A stretch of DNA of 64,000 bases from Paenibacillus sp. V4I3 (lineage in GTDB: Bacteria > Bacillota > Bacilli > Paenibacillales > NBRC-103111): the NCBI RefSeq assembly GCF_030817215.1, contig NZ_JAUSZA010000001.1, forward strand, positions 3,136,501 to 3,200,500. The letters are read 5' to 3'. Below the pieces are notes generated by a model. That model had not been told where the DNA came from and made no database searches. It saw nothing but the letters and a program-made list of their open reading frames with translations. This document shows, piece after piece, positions 37,182 to 44,229 of the stretch. How positions within the stretch are numbered: the first letter of the stretch is position 1; every line of letters begins with the position of its first letter. Position numbers and translations under genes: made by a program.

Positions 37182-37230
37182 ATAGTATTTTTAATGAAAT
37201 ACTATATATATGTATGATAAAACTATCATT
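37182..37230 (+). promoter_or_regulatory. Two dyads, likely XRE operators
   Basis: ATAGTATTT and AAATACTAT form a perfect 9-bp inverted repeat with a 6-base spacer (37182-37205). A second dyad, ATGATA-AAAC-TATCAT, lies at 37214-37229. Both lie between the XRE gene and the divergent barrel-tniQ2 operon. Two operators in a divergent control region are typical of XRE repressors. Confidence 0.55.
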
Positions 37231-37273
37231 TGGAAATAATAGGACTAGTAGATTAATAGGAGGTGTAACTAGT

Positions 37274-37597
37274 GTGGAAAAATTAATTGATTTATTTCCA
37301 CTTGAGCATGCTGAGGTAACTGAGGAAGGAATTGTATTTAAAGGATGCACTTATTCTTGTAGCATTGCCATACGAGAACAGTGGTATGGAAAATTTTTAG
37401 GTGATATTCCTATTTACGTAGATAATTTCGACGAAGGTTATATCTTAGTCTTGTTGAAAGATGGCAGTTTAACAATAGCATTACGTGTGACCAAGCCTGT
37501 GGATACGAATCAACAAAGTATTGAAAGTTATCAAGCACAAATACGTTCACTAAAAGAGCAACTCAAATATCGTAAGAAAAGGCGCTGGAAACAATGA
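37274..37597 (+). CDS. Small beta-barrel-like protein of the transposon
   Basis: About 107 residues. AGGAGGTG lies 8 bases before a GTG at 37274, preferred to the ATG at 37178 that lies among the operators. The first ~70 residues (EGIVFKGCTYSC, FLGDIPIYVDNFDEGYILVL) resemble the C-terminal beta-barrel of Mu-type/TnsB transposases (compare GIKLMGHHFFSDE in TnsB). The last ~35 form a basic coiled coil (QIRSLKEQLKYRKKRRWK). It overlaps tniQ2 by four bases. Its role is unknown; it might modulate TnsB, TnsC or end binding. The resemblance is by eye. Confidence 0.55.
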   Translation: MEKLIDLFPLEHAEVTEEGIVFKGCTYSCSIAIREQWYGKFLGDIPIYVDNFDEGYILVLLKDGSLTIALRVTKPVDTNQQSIESYQAQIRSLKEQLKYRKKRRWKQ

Positions 37598-39351
37598 TTA
37601 AAGAATATAATAAACAATTGCTAATCCGCCCTTTTATAGAAAGTGATGAGAGTATATCAGGCTTTCTCTATCGAGTATCCAAGATAAATAGATACCGATT
37701 TTCGTACCTCTACAATTATCTGCACTTATCAATTTATGAAGCGCAAAATAATGAATTTACTCAAGAAGCATTACAGATGTTTACTGTGTTAGTAGATAGA
37801 GAAAATGGTTTTCTTAATGAGAGAAACGGGTACAACTTAAAAAGTTTTTTAGGATCAGAAATGTATTCCAAAATTATATTGAAAAATAAGGTCAAATATT
37901 GTCCGATCTGTATACAGGAAAAACATTATCATCGAACAGTTTGGTGTGTTGTTCCATTTCATTTATGTGTCGTGCATAAAGTAATTTTGGTTGATCAATG
38001 CCCACAGTGCAAACATAAGTTAACTTTGTCAGCTTTTATGAACCGAGAGTGTGAAAAATGTTTCTGTAAATTTGAAAACATACACTCCGAGGCGATTGAT
38101 AATTTCTTTTTTTTGGAATCCCAACAACGAATGCAAAATGCCTTATGGGAAAAGGATAGAAATGTCATTTCTAATTGTAATTTTTTTCAGTTTATTCGGT
38201 TGGCGTATTGCAGCTTACACTTACTTGTTGGTGGAATTGACTATACCGCGATGTTGTCTGAGAATTTGTCTTTTTTTCATAACCAATCAGAAGGTGTTAA
38301 AAGTGGTCTGAAATTAGCAGTCGGACTATCAAATGTGTATTGGATGTATTTAGATTTCCCAAACAACTTCTACTTTGTTATGGATGACTTTTTAAAGCGA
38401 AATGTAGGAAGTAAACGATATGAACGACTTAATGCCTTTGAGAAAATACTTGAGGAGGCCGATTTCTATTGGGTTACAGAGGCATATGATGCCTATTTTA
38501 TTAATCAAATTGATGAAGGTAATGTCCGGAGAGATTTTTCAGTATTTAGAAAAAATCCGAACTTACTAGAGCATAGATCTAGGGTTAGAAAGGAAGAAGT
38601 AAGACAATTTACAGGAATTGCTTATGAAAAATTGCATGAATTAAATGATTACAATGAGTTGCATATCGAAACAAAATTTACAAACGGCCAGAAAAGATAC
38701 TTAGTTGAAAAATCAAAGTTAGATAACTTTTTAAGTATCAAGCAATCTTTGATATCAAAGAAAGAAGTTGGATTAATTATTGGAGTTATACCAGATACTG
38801 TTCAAAAGATAGTTGATGCTGGCTACTTAAGTCCTATCCGTGTGGCAAATTCTCCGAAAGTAGTGTACCAAATTCAAGAAGTAAATAGTCTTGTTAAGGA
38901 GTGTCTTGGTGTAATAGTTGAAGAAATAAGTTCCTCAATGATTAATTTCCATCATGTTTTATCTAAATATGCCAAGCATTCTTTTACAATTCTTGAGATT
39001 ATTGCTTTTACACAATCCGGGCAAATCAAGCCTTACCGACTAAGTGAAGGTAAAACATTAGCTGAAAACTATTATGATGAGGAGCAAGTTAAGGTTTGTA
39101 GGGGAATTATTAAAAAAAGGAAGCAAGAACAAAATGGAATTTGCTTTAATGATGTAATGAAAAACCTAAAAGTTGGAGAGAAGAGATTATGGAAAGTGTT
39201 GAAAGAGCAAGGTATTGAGGCTGACTTCACTTTGATTTGGAAGGATGGTAGGAAAAGATATTACTTCAAAGAGGAGACTATTCTAAGGATTAAAGCATGC
39301 ATAAGCAAGTCAACTGAGATTAATGAATTAAATGCTATAGAAGGGATCTGA
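37594..39351 (+). CDS. tniQ: TniQ/TnsD-family target selector 2
   Basis: A 585-residue TniQ protein. SDESISGFLYRVSKIN near the start is the TniQ opening; zinc ligands follow as YCPICIQEKHYH, then CVVHKVILVDQCPQCKH and CEKCFCKF. Helix-turn-helix-like segments occur later (KKEVGLIIGVIPDTVQKIVD). It is coupled by an ATGA overlap to the barrel gene. Two TniQ proteins in one element suggest two target pathways, as with TnsD and TnsE of Tn7 in function though not in sequence. Confidence 0.83.
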   Translation: MIKEYNKQLLIRPFIESDESISGFLYRVSKINRYRFSYLYNYLHLSIYEAQNNEFTQEALQMFTVLVDRENGFLNERNGYNLKSFLGSEMYSKIILKNKVKYCPICIQEKHYHRTVWCVVPFHLCVVHKVILVDQCPQCKHKLTLSAFMNRECEKCFCKFENIHSEAIDNFFFLESQQRMQNALWEKDRNVISNCNFFQFIRLAYCSLHLLVGGIDYTAMLSENLSFFHNQSEGVKSGLKLAVGLSNVYWMYLDFPNNFYFVMDDFLKRNVGSKRYERLNAFEKILEEADFYWVTEAYDAYFINQIDEGNVRRDFSVFRKNPNLLEHRSRVRKEEVRQFTGIAYEKLHELNDYNELHIETKFTNGQKRYLVEKSKLDNFLSIKQSLISKKEVGLIIGVIPDTVQKIVDAGYLSPIRVANSPKVVYQIQEVNSLVKECLGVIVEEISSSMINFHHVLSKYAKHSFTILEIIAFTQSGQIKPYRLSEGKTLAENYYDEEQVKVCRGIIKKRKQEQNGICFNDVMKNLKVGEKRLWKVLKEQGIEADFTLIWKDGRKRYYFKEETILRIKACISKSTEINELNAIEGI

Positions 39352-39356
39352 AGAAC

Positions 39357-40163
39357 TTGAGCATAGAAGAGGTGAAGAATTTCATTACAGATGGTTCATA
39401 TGTGAGACTTAAGCATGCAGAAAGGAAGCTACGATTATTAAAAAACATCATACGCGACGAGCAAGATATGCTAAACAAGAAGAGGATGTTGTGGAGAGAG
39501 CATGGTGTAATTGGAGAATTTATTACGAGTAAAGTCTATGAATACAATCGTTTGGAATTGAATGAGCTTCTATATGATTTAGGAATTCTGCCGTTCATTT
39601 CTCAATTAAATAGTAACTTATTATCCGCCGAGGAGCTTCAAATACTTAAACCAATTCAAGTAAGTGGAGAAAAGTACATACGTTATTCACCAAATATATT
39701 AGGTAAGATAAATGGATTCGATCAGGATGCTTATTCTCTGTATATTAATGAATTACTTTTATCTAATAAAGTAGAATTATGGAAAAAAATATTTCTAGAA
39801 GTAGAGTTCCTAAGGTCCGCCTGGGAAAACAAAAGAAAATTAGCTGTTGAATCATGCGGGGCATTTTCTTCAATTGCTTTTGAGTTGGGAACCCTAACAT
39901 TATTAGAAACTCCAGCTTGTTATAAGGTTAAGAAAGCGGTTGGATATTTAACTAAAGAGTCACTTTTAAAATGTGCTGTTATTGATGTACAAAAAATAGT
40001 TGAGTTTACTGCAAGAGGTATATTGAAGATATCGGAATTGAATAAAATTAGGAAAATAACTGATTTCCAAAGAAAATACTTTTTAATAACTTTAGAAAAA
40101 GAACATAGAAAGCGATTGTTCTGGCACGCTAAGCTAGAGAGGATATCCAAGTTAACCTTGTAA
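39357..40163 (+). CDS. Tn7-like element protein of unknown function
   Basis: A 268-residue, helix-rich, basic protein. The start is TTG with GAAGG upstream and five bases after the tniQ2 stop, so it is in the same operon. SLYINELLLSNKVELWKKIF and the tail HRKRLFWHAKLERISKLTL are visible. There are no cysteine clusters or nucleotide-binding motifs. Its place suggests it works with TniQ2 in targeting. Family not recognised. Confidence 0.55.
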   Translation: MSIEEVKNFITDGSYVRLKHAERKLRLLKNIIRDEQDMLNKKRMLWREHGVIGEFITSKVYEYNRLELNELLYDLGILPFISQLNSNLLSAEELQILKPIQVSGEKYIRYSPNILGKINGFDQDAYSLYINELLLSNKVELWKKIFLEVEFLRSAWENKRKLAVESCGAFSSIAFELGTLTLLETPACYKVKKAVGYLTKESLLKCAVIDVQKIVEFTARGILKISELNKIRKITDFQRKYFLITLEKEHRKRLFWHAKLERISKLTL

Positions 40164-40402
40164 AGTAAAATGCTGCATAAGAATTGAAAGGTACAATTTA
40201 TTTATTGAGAGATGTTTTGAGATTAGTAAGTGAATCGGGGACTGACTTCTTTTTGCGAGTTTCACCACACAGTGTTCATAGAAAATCTCATTCGTCTACG
40301 ATCGCTGAAGAAACACGCTATGATAATAAACGGACAATGAGTGCAATGTAATCACTTTTATCAACATCCTAGGCAGCAAGGCGGACGATGTGGTTGGCGA
40401 GA

Positions 40403-40481
40403 TGAAATAAAGTTGTTTAATCTGAAATAAAGTTATTTAACGTGAAATAGAGTGGTTTAATGAAATTTGCAGTTGTAAACA
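40403..40481 (+). repeat. Tandem ~20-bp repeats at the transposon right end (putative TnsB sites)
   Basis: TGAAATAAAGTTGTTTAATC (40403), TGAAATAAAGTTATTTAACG (40423) and TGAAATAGAGTGGTTTAA (40443) are tandem; a degenerate fourth, TGAAATTTGCAGTTGTAAAC, starts at 40461. Known Tn7 right ends carry adjacent or overlapping ~22-bp TnsB sites of this kind. The rest of 40164-40402 and 40482-40732 has no coding signal. Confidence 0.55.
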
Positions 40482-40732
40482 AAATGATTAGGATAAATGC
40501 AGGGATATGAGGATAAGGGCAAAGACTGACGCGTCATGAAGGCAAGAATTATTAAAGTATAGCAAAACATTTGGGTTTAAGTGACTCCTATTGTGATGTG
40601 GAGTTTTATTTGTTTCAAGTTCGTTATTATTAATTTCCAGTAGGACTTAATGGGTAGTCTCAACGTCGACAAGATAGGCAAGAAAGCATGTCATAACGAA
40701 AAACACTAGCACAACAATAAGCAATAAAGATT

Positions 40733-40784
40733 AAACCCTCCCAATTCTAGCAAAGCTAGAGATAACTTATACTTGGGAGGGTTT
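40733..40784 (+). promoter_or_regulatory. Hairpin sequestering the recombinase ribosome binding site
   Basis: AAACCCTCCCAA (40733-40744) pairs perfectly with TTGGGAGGGTTT (40773-40784); an inner hairpin TCTAGC-AAA-GCTAGA sits in between. The 3' arm contains GGGAGGG, the ribosome binding site of the recombinase, whose ATG follows 5 bases later. It may also act as a terminator because TTTTA follows. Confidence 0.6.
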
Positions 40785-40788
40785 TATT

Positions 40789-41631
40789 ATGACATTGAAG
40801 GATTTATGGATGCTGTATGAAGCTGACAAACGTATTCTGGGATTCAGCACGCATACAATGAAAGCATACTTTCTTCAACTAAAGATGTTGGTTCGTGAAC
40901 TGGGTGATCTGGAGATTGAAGAAATTTCTTTAAACTTGCTAAAAGACTACTTCGCAAGGGTATCAGAGCGGTTAAAACCTAGCAGCTTGGGCCATCGGAT
41001 TCGATTTGTACGCTCCCTTTTTCGCTTTGCATTTGAAGAAGGACATATCACACGCAATCCTTCTCTCAAGCTGAGAGAGCCAAAGATGGACAAACGTATT
41101 CCAAAATTTCTAATTGAGGAGGATGTTATTCATCTTAAGATTACCTGTCGATCCCATCGTGAGCATGCTCTGTTGGAATTTCTATACTGCACGGGCTGCC
41201 GCGTTGGAGAAGTGCAGAAAATAAACATTGAGGACGTGAACTGGGAGAACTGTTCTGCAATTGTGAATGGTAAGGGCTCTAAACAAAGAGAGGTTTATTT
41301 TACTACCGAGTGTAAGGTTTGGTTAAAAAGATACCTAGAGAGCCGTGAAGATACCTGTAAAGCATTGTTTGTTACCGAAACGAATCCGACCCGTCGATTG
41401 GCAATTCCAACAATACGTTGGTCTTTAAAAAAGCTAGCACAACGCGGGAAAATTACTGCTAATGTATATCCTCATCGATTTCGCCACACCTATGCCTGTC
41501 AATTGCTAGATAACGGTGCACCGCTAGAATTTATTCAGGGTATGCTTGGGCATGAAAAAGCATCTACTACACAGATTTATGCGCAGCTGCGCGGAGAGCG
41601 TAGAAGAGAATTATATCGCCGATATTTTTAG
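40789..41631 (+). CDS. Tyrosine recombinase (Xer/integrase type)
   Basis: A 280-residue site-specific recombinase. The N-terminal SAM-like domain (HTMKAYFLQLKMLVRELGDL) is followed by the catalytic domain with Arg in YCTGCRVGEVQ, Lys in VNGKGSKQREV, H-x-x-R in HRFRHTYACQLL, His in LGHEKASTTQIY and the Tyr of that motif. The set is complete. The additional helix typical of integron integrases between the Lys and the HxxR is not evident. It lies between the Tn7-like element and the cassette-like array, and may serve either or neither. Confidence 0.88.
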   Translation: MTLKDLWMLYEADKRILGFSTHTMKAYFLQLKMLVRELGDLEIEEISLNLLKDYFARVSERLKPSSLGHRIRFVRSLFRFAFEEGHITRNPSLKLREPKMDKRIPKFLIEEDVIHLKITCRSHREHALLEFLYCTGCRVGEVQKINIEDVNWENCSAIVNGKGSKQREVYFTTECKVWLKRYLESREDTCKALFVTETNPTRRLAIPTIRWSLKKLAQRGKITANVYPHRFRHTYACQLLDNGAPLEFIQGMLGHEKASTTQIYAQLRGERRRELYRRYF

Positions 41632-41771
41632 GGAATTTTATTTGTTACTTCTCAAGTAATGGGTAGCATAGTTCAACAGCCCGAGGTCTTGGTAAAAAGG
41701 GTAATATAGGTTTTTGATGCTATAAGAGGGATATAATAAGAGAACTAATTTAGCTAAGGGGTAAAATATTA

Positions 41772-42201
41772 ATGAACAGAGGCAAATTACAAAGCAAGTT
41801 TTTAAACGGCGAGATAAATGAAGTAGAAATAAAAAAGATTGAAAACGAATTCGTTGAGGCGATTAAAGAAATTGGATTTGAATTTGATCAAGACATTGTA
41901 CTTTTTGAAGAACATGAAAAGATATTTAGATATATTAAAGATGGGAATTTATATAAGACTACAGATGTCCGCTTCTATTTATGAAGATGAATATACTCCG
42001 CCTTTAACTAGTTGGGGTGAATGGCATATAATTGACGATATTTCTAACTTGCCGGTATCGTCTATAGCTTATTACATTTCTCCAGCCGAAGAGACGAATG
42101 TCACATCGCCTGAAGGAGATGCAACAGCTTGTTATGGTTTTTGGATGGAGGGTGTAGACCAAATACCTGAATTCATTAAAAAATATAAGCAGTTCAAATA
42201 G
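41772..42201 (+). pseudogene. Frameshifted small protein gene
   Basis: The first frame runs from ATG 41772 to TGA at 41984. The continuation is in another frame to 42201: joining DGNLYKTTDVRF to YEDEYTPPLTSWGEWHII gives one plausible protein of about 140 residues. At the join, TTCTATTTATGAAGAT looks like TTCTATGAAGAT with four extra bases, a TATT/TTAT duplication. Two separate genes are less likely since the second frame has no ribosome binding site. Family not recognised. The gap 41632-41771 holds a site-like GCATAGTTCAACAGCC at 41665 and a TATAAT box. Confidence 0.5.
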
Positions 42202-42330
42202 AAAAAAATGCTAGATTTCGGATTTACATTCGATTCAACTGAACCCAGAAATTAACCAAGACATTGTTGATTATTACAGCGGTATAAGTATCGCAATTAT
42301 GTTGAAGAACAAGAGATACAACAAAAACTG

Positions 42331-42416
42331 TTACGCCGAGGGACGGAGAACGATAGTTCAACTCAAAACGGCAGCCGCGGGGCAGCCGTCATTACGAACG
42401 GGCAGGATAGGCTGAT
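42331..42416 (+). repeat. Cassette-type site 1
   Basis: Left box GACGGAGAACGATAGTTCAA (42342-42361), hairpin ACGGCAGCC/GGGCAGCCGT (42368-42389) and right box GAACGGGCAGGATAG (42396-42410). The first of the repeated intergenic elements. Confidence 0.65.
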
Positions 42417-42548
42417 AAAGAAACACCTTTAATAAAGAATCAGTAGAACCGATAACAAGGGTAGATACAACTGCTGCTGATCAGGGAAAATCATCCTCAC
42501 AATAGCCCGTATCGTGCAGATATTAATAATTTGGGGGATACATACACC

Positions 42549-42947
42549 ATGAGTGGTTACGCTGGGATCGAATTAATAGATCCTACTGAGAGATTAAAGC
42601 AACATGTACTCACAAAAGAACTTTGGCAGAAATTACGTGAACTGGGTTTAAAAACAGGGGATAAAGGGATAATCAATGGAATTTTCTACTCAAAATCATA
42701 TGAGCAAGCAAAGGTATTAAAGGCAAGTTTCAATGATTGGGACGTAAGCATTCAAGAACAAAAAGAGGACTTATCGCAAATAATACAAATTACAACTCCA
42801 ATAAGCAGATTGAGTATTGAAGCTTTGTTAGAACTAACGGATGTTTTCTTGATAGTCGCAGCGGAGACGGACACAAAATTTGATGGGCTTGAATTAGAAG
42901 TTAATAAAATTAAAAGGTTAAATACCCCTTGGTGGAAGTTCTGGTGA
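42549..42947 (+). CDS. RraB-domain-like small protein
   Basis: About 132 residues, soluble. The start is taken as ATG 42549 after a GGGGG run; a TTG at 42531 is also possible. GIFYSKSYEQAKVLKASFND, followed by a second strand-helix unit and FDGLELEV at the end, resembles the RNase E inhibitor RraB-like fold that also occurs in immunity proteins; this is by eye. The 110 bases upstream read like protein in two frames (ESVEPITRVDTTAADQ, then NSPYRADINN), so the gene may have lost its beginning. Confidence 0.5.
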   Translation: MSGYAGIELIDPTERLKQHVLTKELWQKLRELGLKTGDKGIINGIFYSKSYEQAKVLKASFNDWDVSIQEQKEDLSQIIQITTPISRLSIEALLELTDVFLIVAAETDTKFDGLELEVNKIKRLNTPWWKFW

Positions 42948-42980
42948 TCTGAGAAATAATGTCAATCGGATTGCATCTCA

Positions 42981-43060
42981 GTTAAGCTCTAACGGAAACA
43001 AGAGTTCAATAGTAAGATGAAGGCAGCCGGTCAAAGTTGATCGGCTGCCTTTGCAATTAA
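42981..43060 (+). repeat. Cassette-type site 2 (left box and hairpin)
   Basis: Left box CTCTAACGGAAACAAGAG (42987-43004) keeps the palindrome with changed bases on both arms. The hairpin AAGGCAGCCG pairs with CGGCTGCCTT (43020-43051). No clear right box follows; the sequence changes to a GC-rich imported segment. A short hairpin (GATGCCGATTTTTATCGGCAT) at 43205-43225 could end the pseudogene beyond. Confidence 0.6.
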
Positions 43061-43236
43061 ATCCAGTTTTAGAAAAAAGCGAATCAATACTATGGGGATA
43101 TCTGGTAATATGGATAACTCAGGGGTTTGCACCTTGGTTCGGACCCATTGCTGAGTGATGGACCGACCGCATTGCTGCCCCCACGCGCTGCGAACGCTTC
43201 GTGAATGCCGATAAAAATCGGCATCCACAGCCAAGC

Positions 43237-43620
43237 TCACCACTGCGAGGCCCCGCGAGCAAGCTCCTTGCGGACGATCGGCGCGACCTTCGTGCCGAGC
43301 AGTTCGAGGTGCGCAGCAATTCGTGGTGCGGCATCGTGCTGACGTCCACGTGCAAGAGGAAGCGCGTTAGGCCCAGATTCTTGCGAAGCAGCACGATCTT
43401 CTCCGCAACATACTCGGGATCGCCGACGTAGAGCGCTCCGCGAAGGCTGCGGGCGGCGTCGAACGATTCGCGGGTGTATGGCGGCCAGCCGCGATCGCGG
43501 CCAATAGTGTTCATCTGGGCTGCCGTCGACGGGTAGAACAAGTCGGCAGCCTTCTCGGTCGTATCCGAGATGAAGCCGTGTGAATGCGTCGCGATCTGCA
43601 GCTGGAACCACGAGTGAAGA
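43237..43620 (-). pseudogene. Broken LLM-class flavin-dependent oxidoreductase
   Basis: The C-terminal part of a luciferase-like monooxygenase is readable: QIATHSHGFISDTTEKAADL, FYPSTAAQMNTIGRDRGWPP, GDPEYVAEKIVLLRKNLGL and HVDVSTMPHHELLRT. A frameshift then moves to a second frame reading HLELLGTKVAPIVRKELARG. The N-terminal half is missing. GC content is far above the neighbours, so it was probably imported with the adjacent regulator/SDR pair. Confidence 0.75.
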
Positions 43621-43737
43621 TTTGCTTGAATACAGGAAAAGGAGCTGCCGATGCAGCTCCTTCTTCATTTTTATGGATTTGTCATTGTTATGTGTTGTTA
43701 TGATCAGATGTCCACCATTGCGTTCCGAAACGTTTTA

Positions 43738-44127
43738 TTATCCGTCCTTTAGTACTTTATCTGAGTCCTCAAGATTTTTGAAAAAAATGATCTTATCATC
43801 GATTCTCTCCAGCGTCTTTTCAAGCTCTGTCATTTGATCGACAACTTTCCTGCGGTATTTTTCCATGAATTCTCTTCGAGCTGTTATTGTAGGGACTTCA
43901 CTATTGTTGAAGGCGGTATACTCCTGCATCTCCCGGATGGGCATCCCGATCGCTCGAAAGTAATTTAAAACTTGGAACCAAACGATATCGGACTCTGAAT
44001 ACTGACGATATCCATTTTCGTCCCGTACAATACCATCAATTAAACCTATTTGCTCATAATATCGCAATGTATGAATGCTTAGTTCAGTCTTTTCAGAAAC
44101 TTGTTTGCTCGAAAAATAATTTTCCAT
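43738..44127 (-). CDS. MerR-family transcriptional regulator
   Basis: About 129 residues. YFSSKQVSEKTELSIHTLRYYEQIGLID is split here as the winged-helix start and the LRYYEQIGL signature; RDENGYRQYSESDI follows, then a long coiled coil for dimerisation. No effector cysteines are evident, so a redox or organic signal is likelier than a metal. It is divergent from the SDR gene, which is the probable target. The start is ATG 44127; a longer frame lacks support. Confidence 0.85.
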   Translation of the reverse strand: MENYFSSKQVSEKTELSIHTLRYYEQIGLIDGIVRDENGYRQYSESDIVWFQVLNYFRAIGMPIREMQEYTAFNNSEVPTITARREFMEKYRRKVVDQMTELEKTLERIDDKIIFFKNLEDSDKVLKDG

Positions 44128-44229
44128 TTTTTTATTATACATTGATTCGAAATGTATTGCTATCGAGTGCGCTCTATACTTTATCATTTCACTTGAAAGT
44201 AATGATTTTCATTTTAGGAGGAATTCTTT

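Larger units (their letters stand above)
30183..40481 (+). mobile_element. Tn7-like transposon (two TniQ proteins, no Cas genes)
   Basis: The element holds tniQ, tnsA, tnsB, tnsC, an opposed XRE regulator, a small beta-barrel-like protein, a second tniQ and an unknown gene. The right boundary has tandem ~20-bp repeats ending at TTGTAAACA (40481). Read inward, that end starts TGTT and shares with 30183 the spaced bases TC at 19-20, TAA at 23-25 and TATTTC at 33-38. No 5-bp target duplication was found, so the exact ends are tentative. A wider pair, TGTGTGGTG at 29701 and its complement ending at 40271, is an alternative. Cargo is small; the AT-rich composition contrasts with nrdJ. Confidence 0.7.

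Noticed and set aside
40403..40481. CRISPR array from the 20-bp tandem repeats
   Set aside because: Units adjoin with no spacers; they fit transposase binding sites.
29696..40486. Target-site duplication of the Tn7-like element
   Set aside because: Every TGT start in the left gap and ACA end in the right gap was compared for matching 5-base flanks; none matched.
30321..41631. CRISPR-associated transposon
   Set aside because: No cas12k, cas6/7/8 or repeat-spacer array is present around the Tn7-like genes.
40789..41631. Integron integrase IntI
   Set aside because: The catalytic residues fit any tyrosine recombinase, the extra IntI helix is not evident and the gene points toward the array rather than away from it.
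44128..44229. MerR operator between the regulator and the SDR gene
   Set aside because: A partial dyad (CTATCGAG...CTCTATA) is visible but no promoter with the long 19-20 base spacer could be placed on it.
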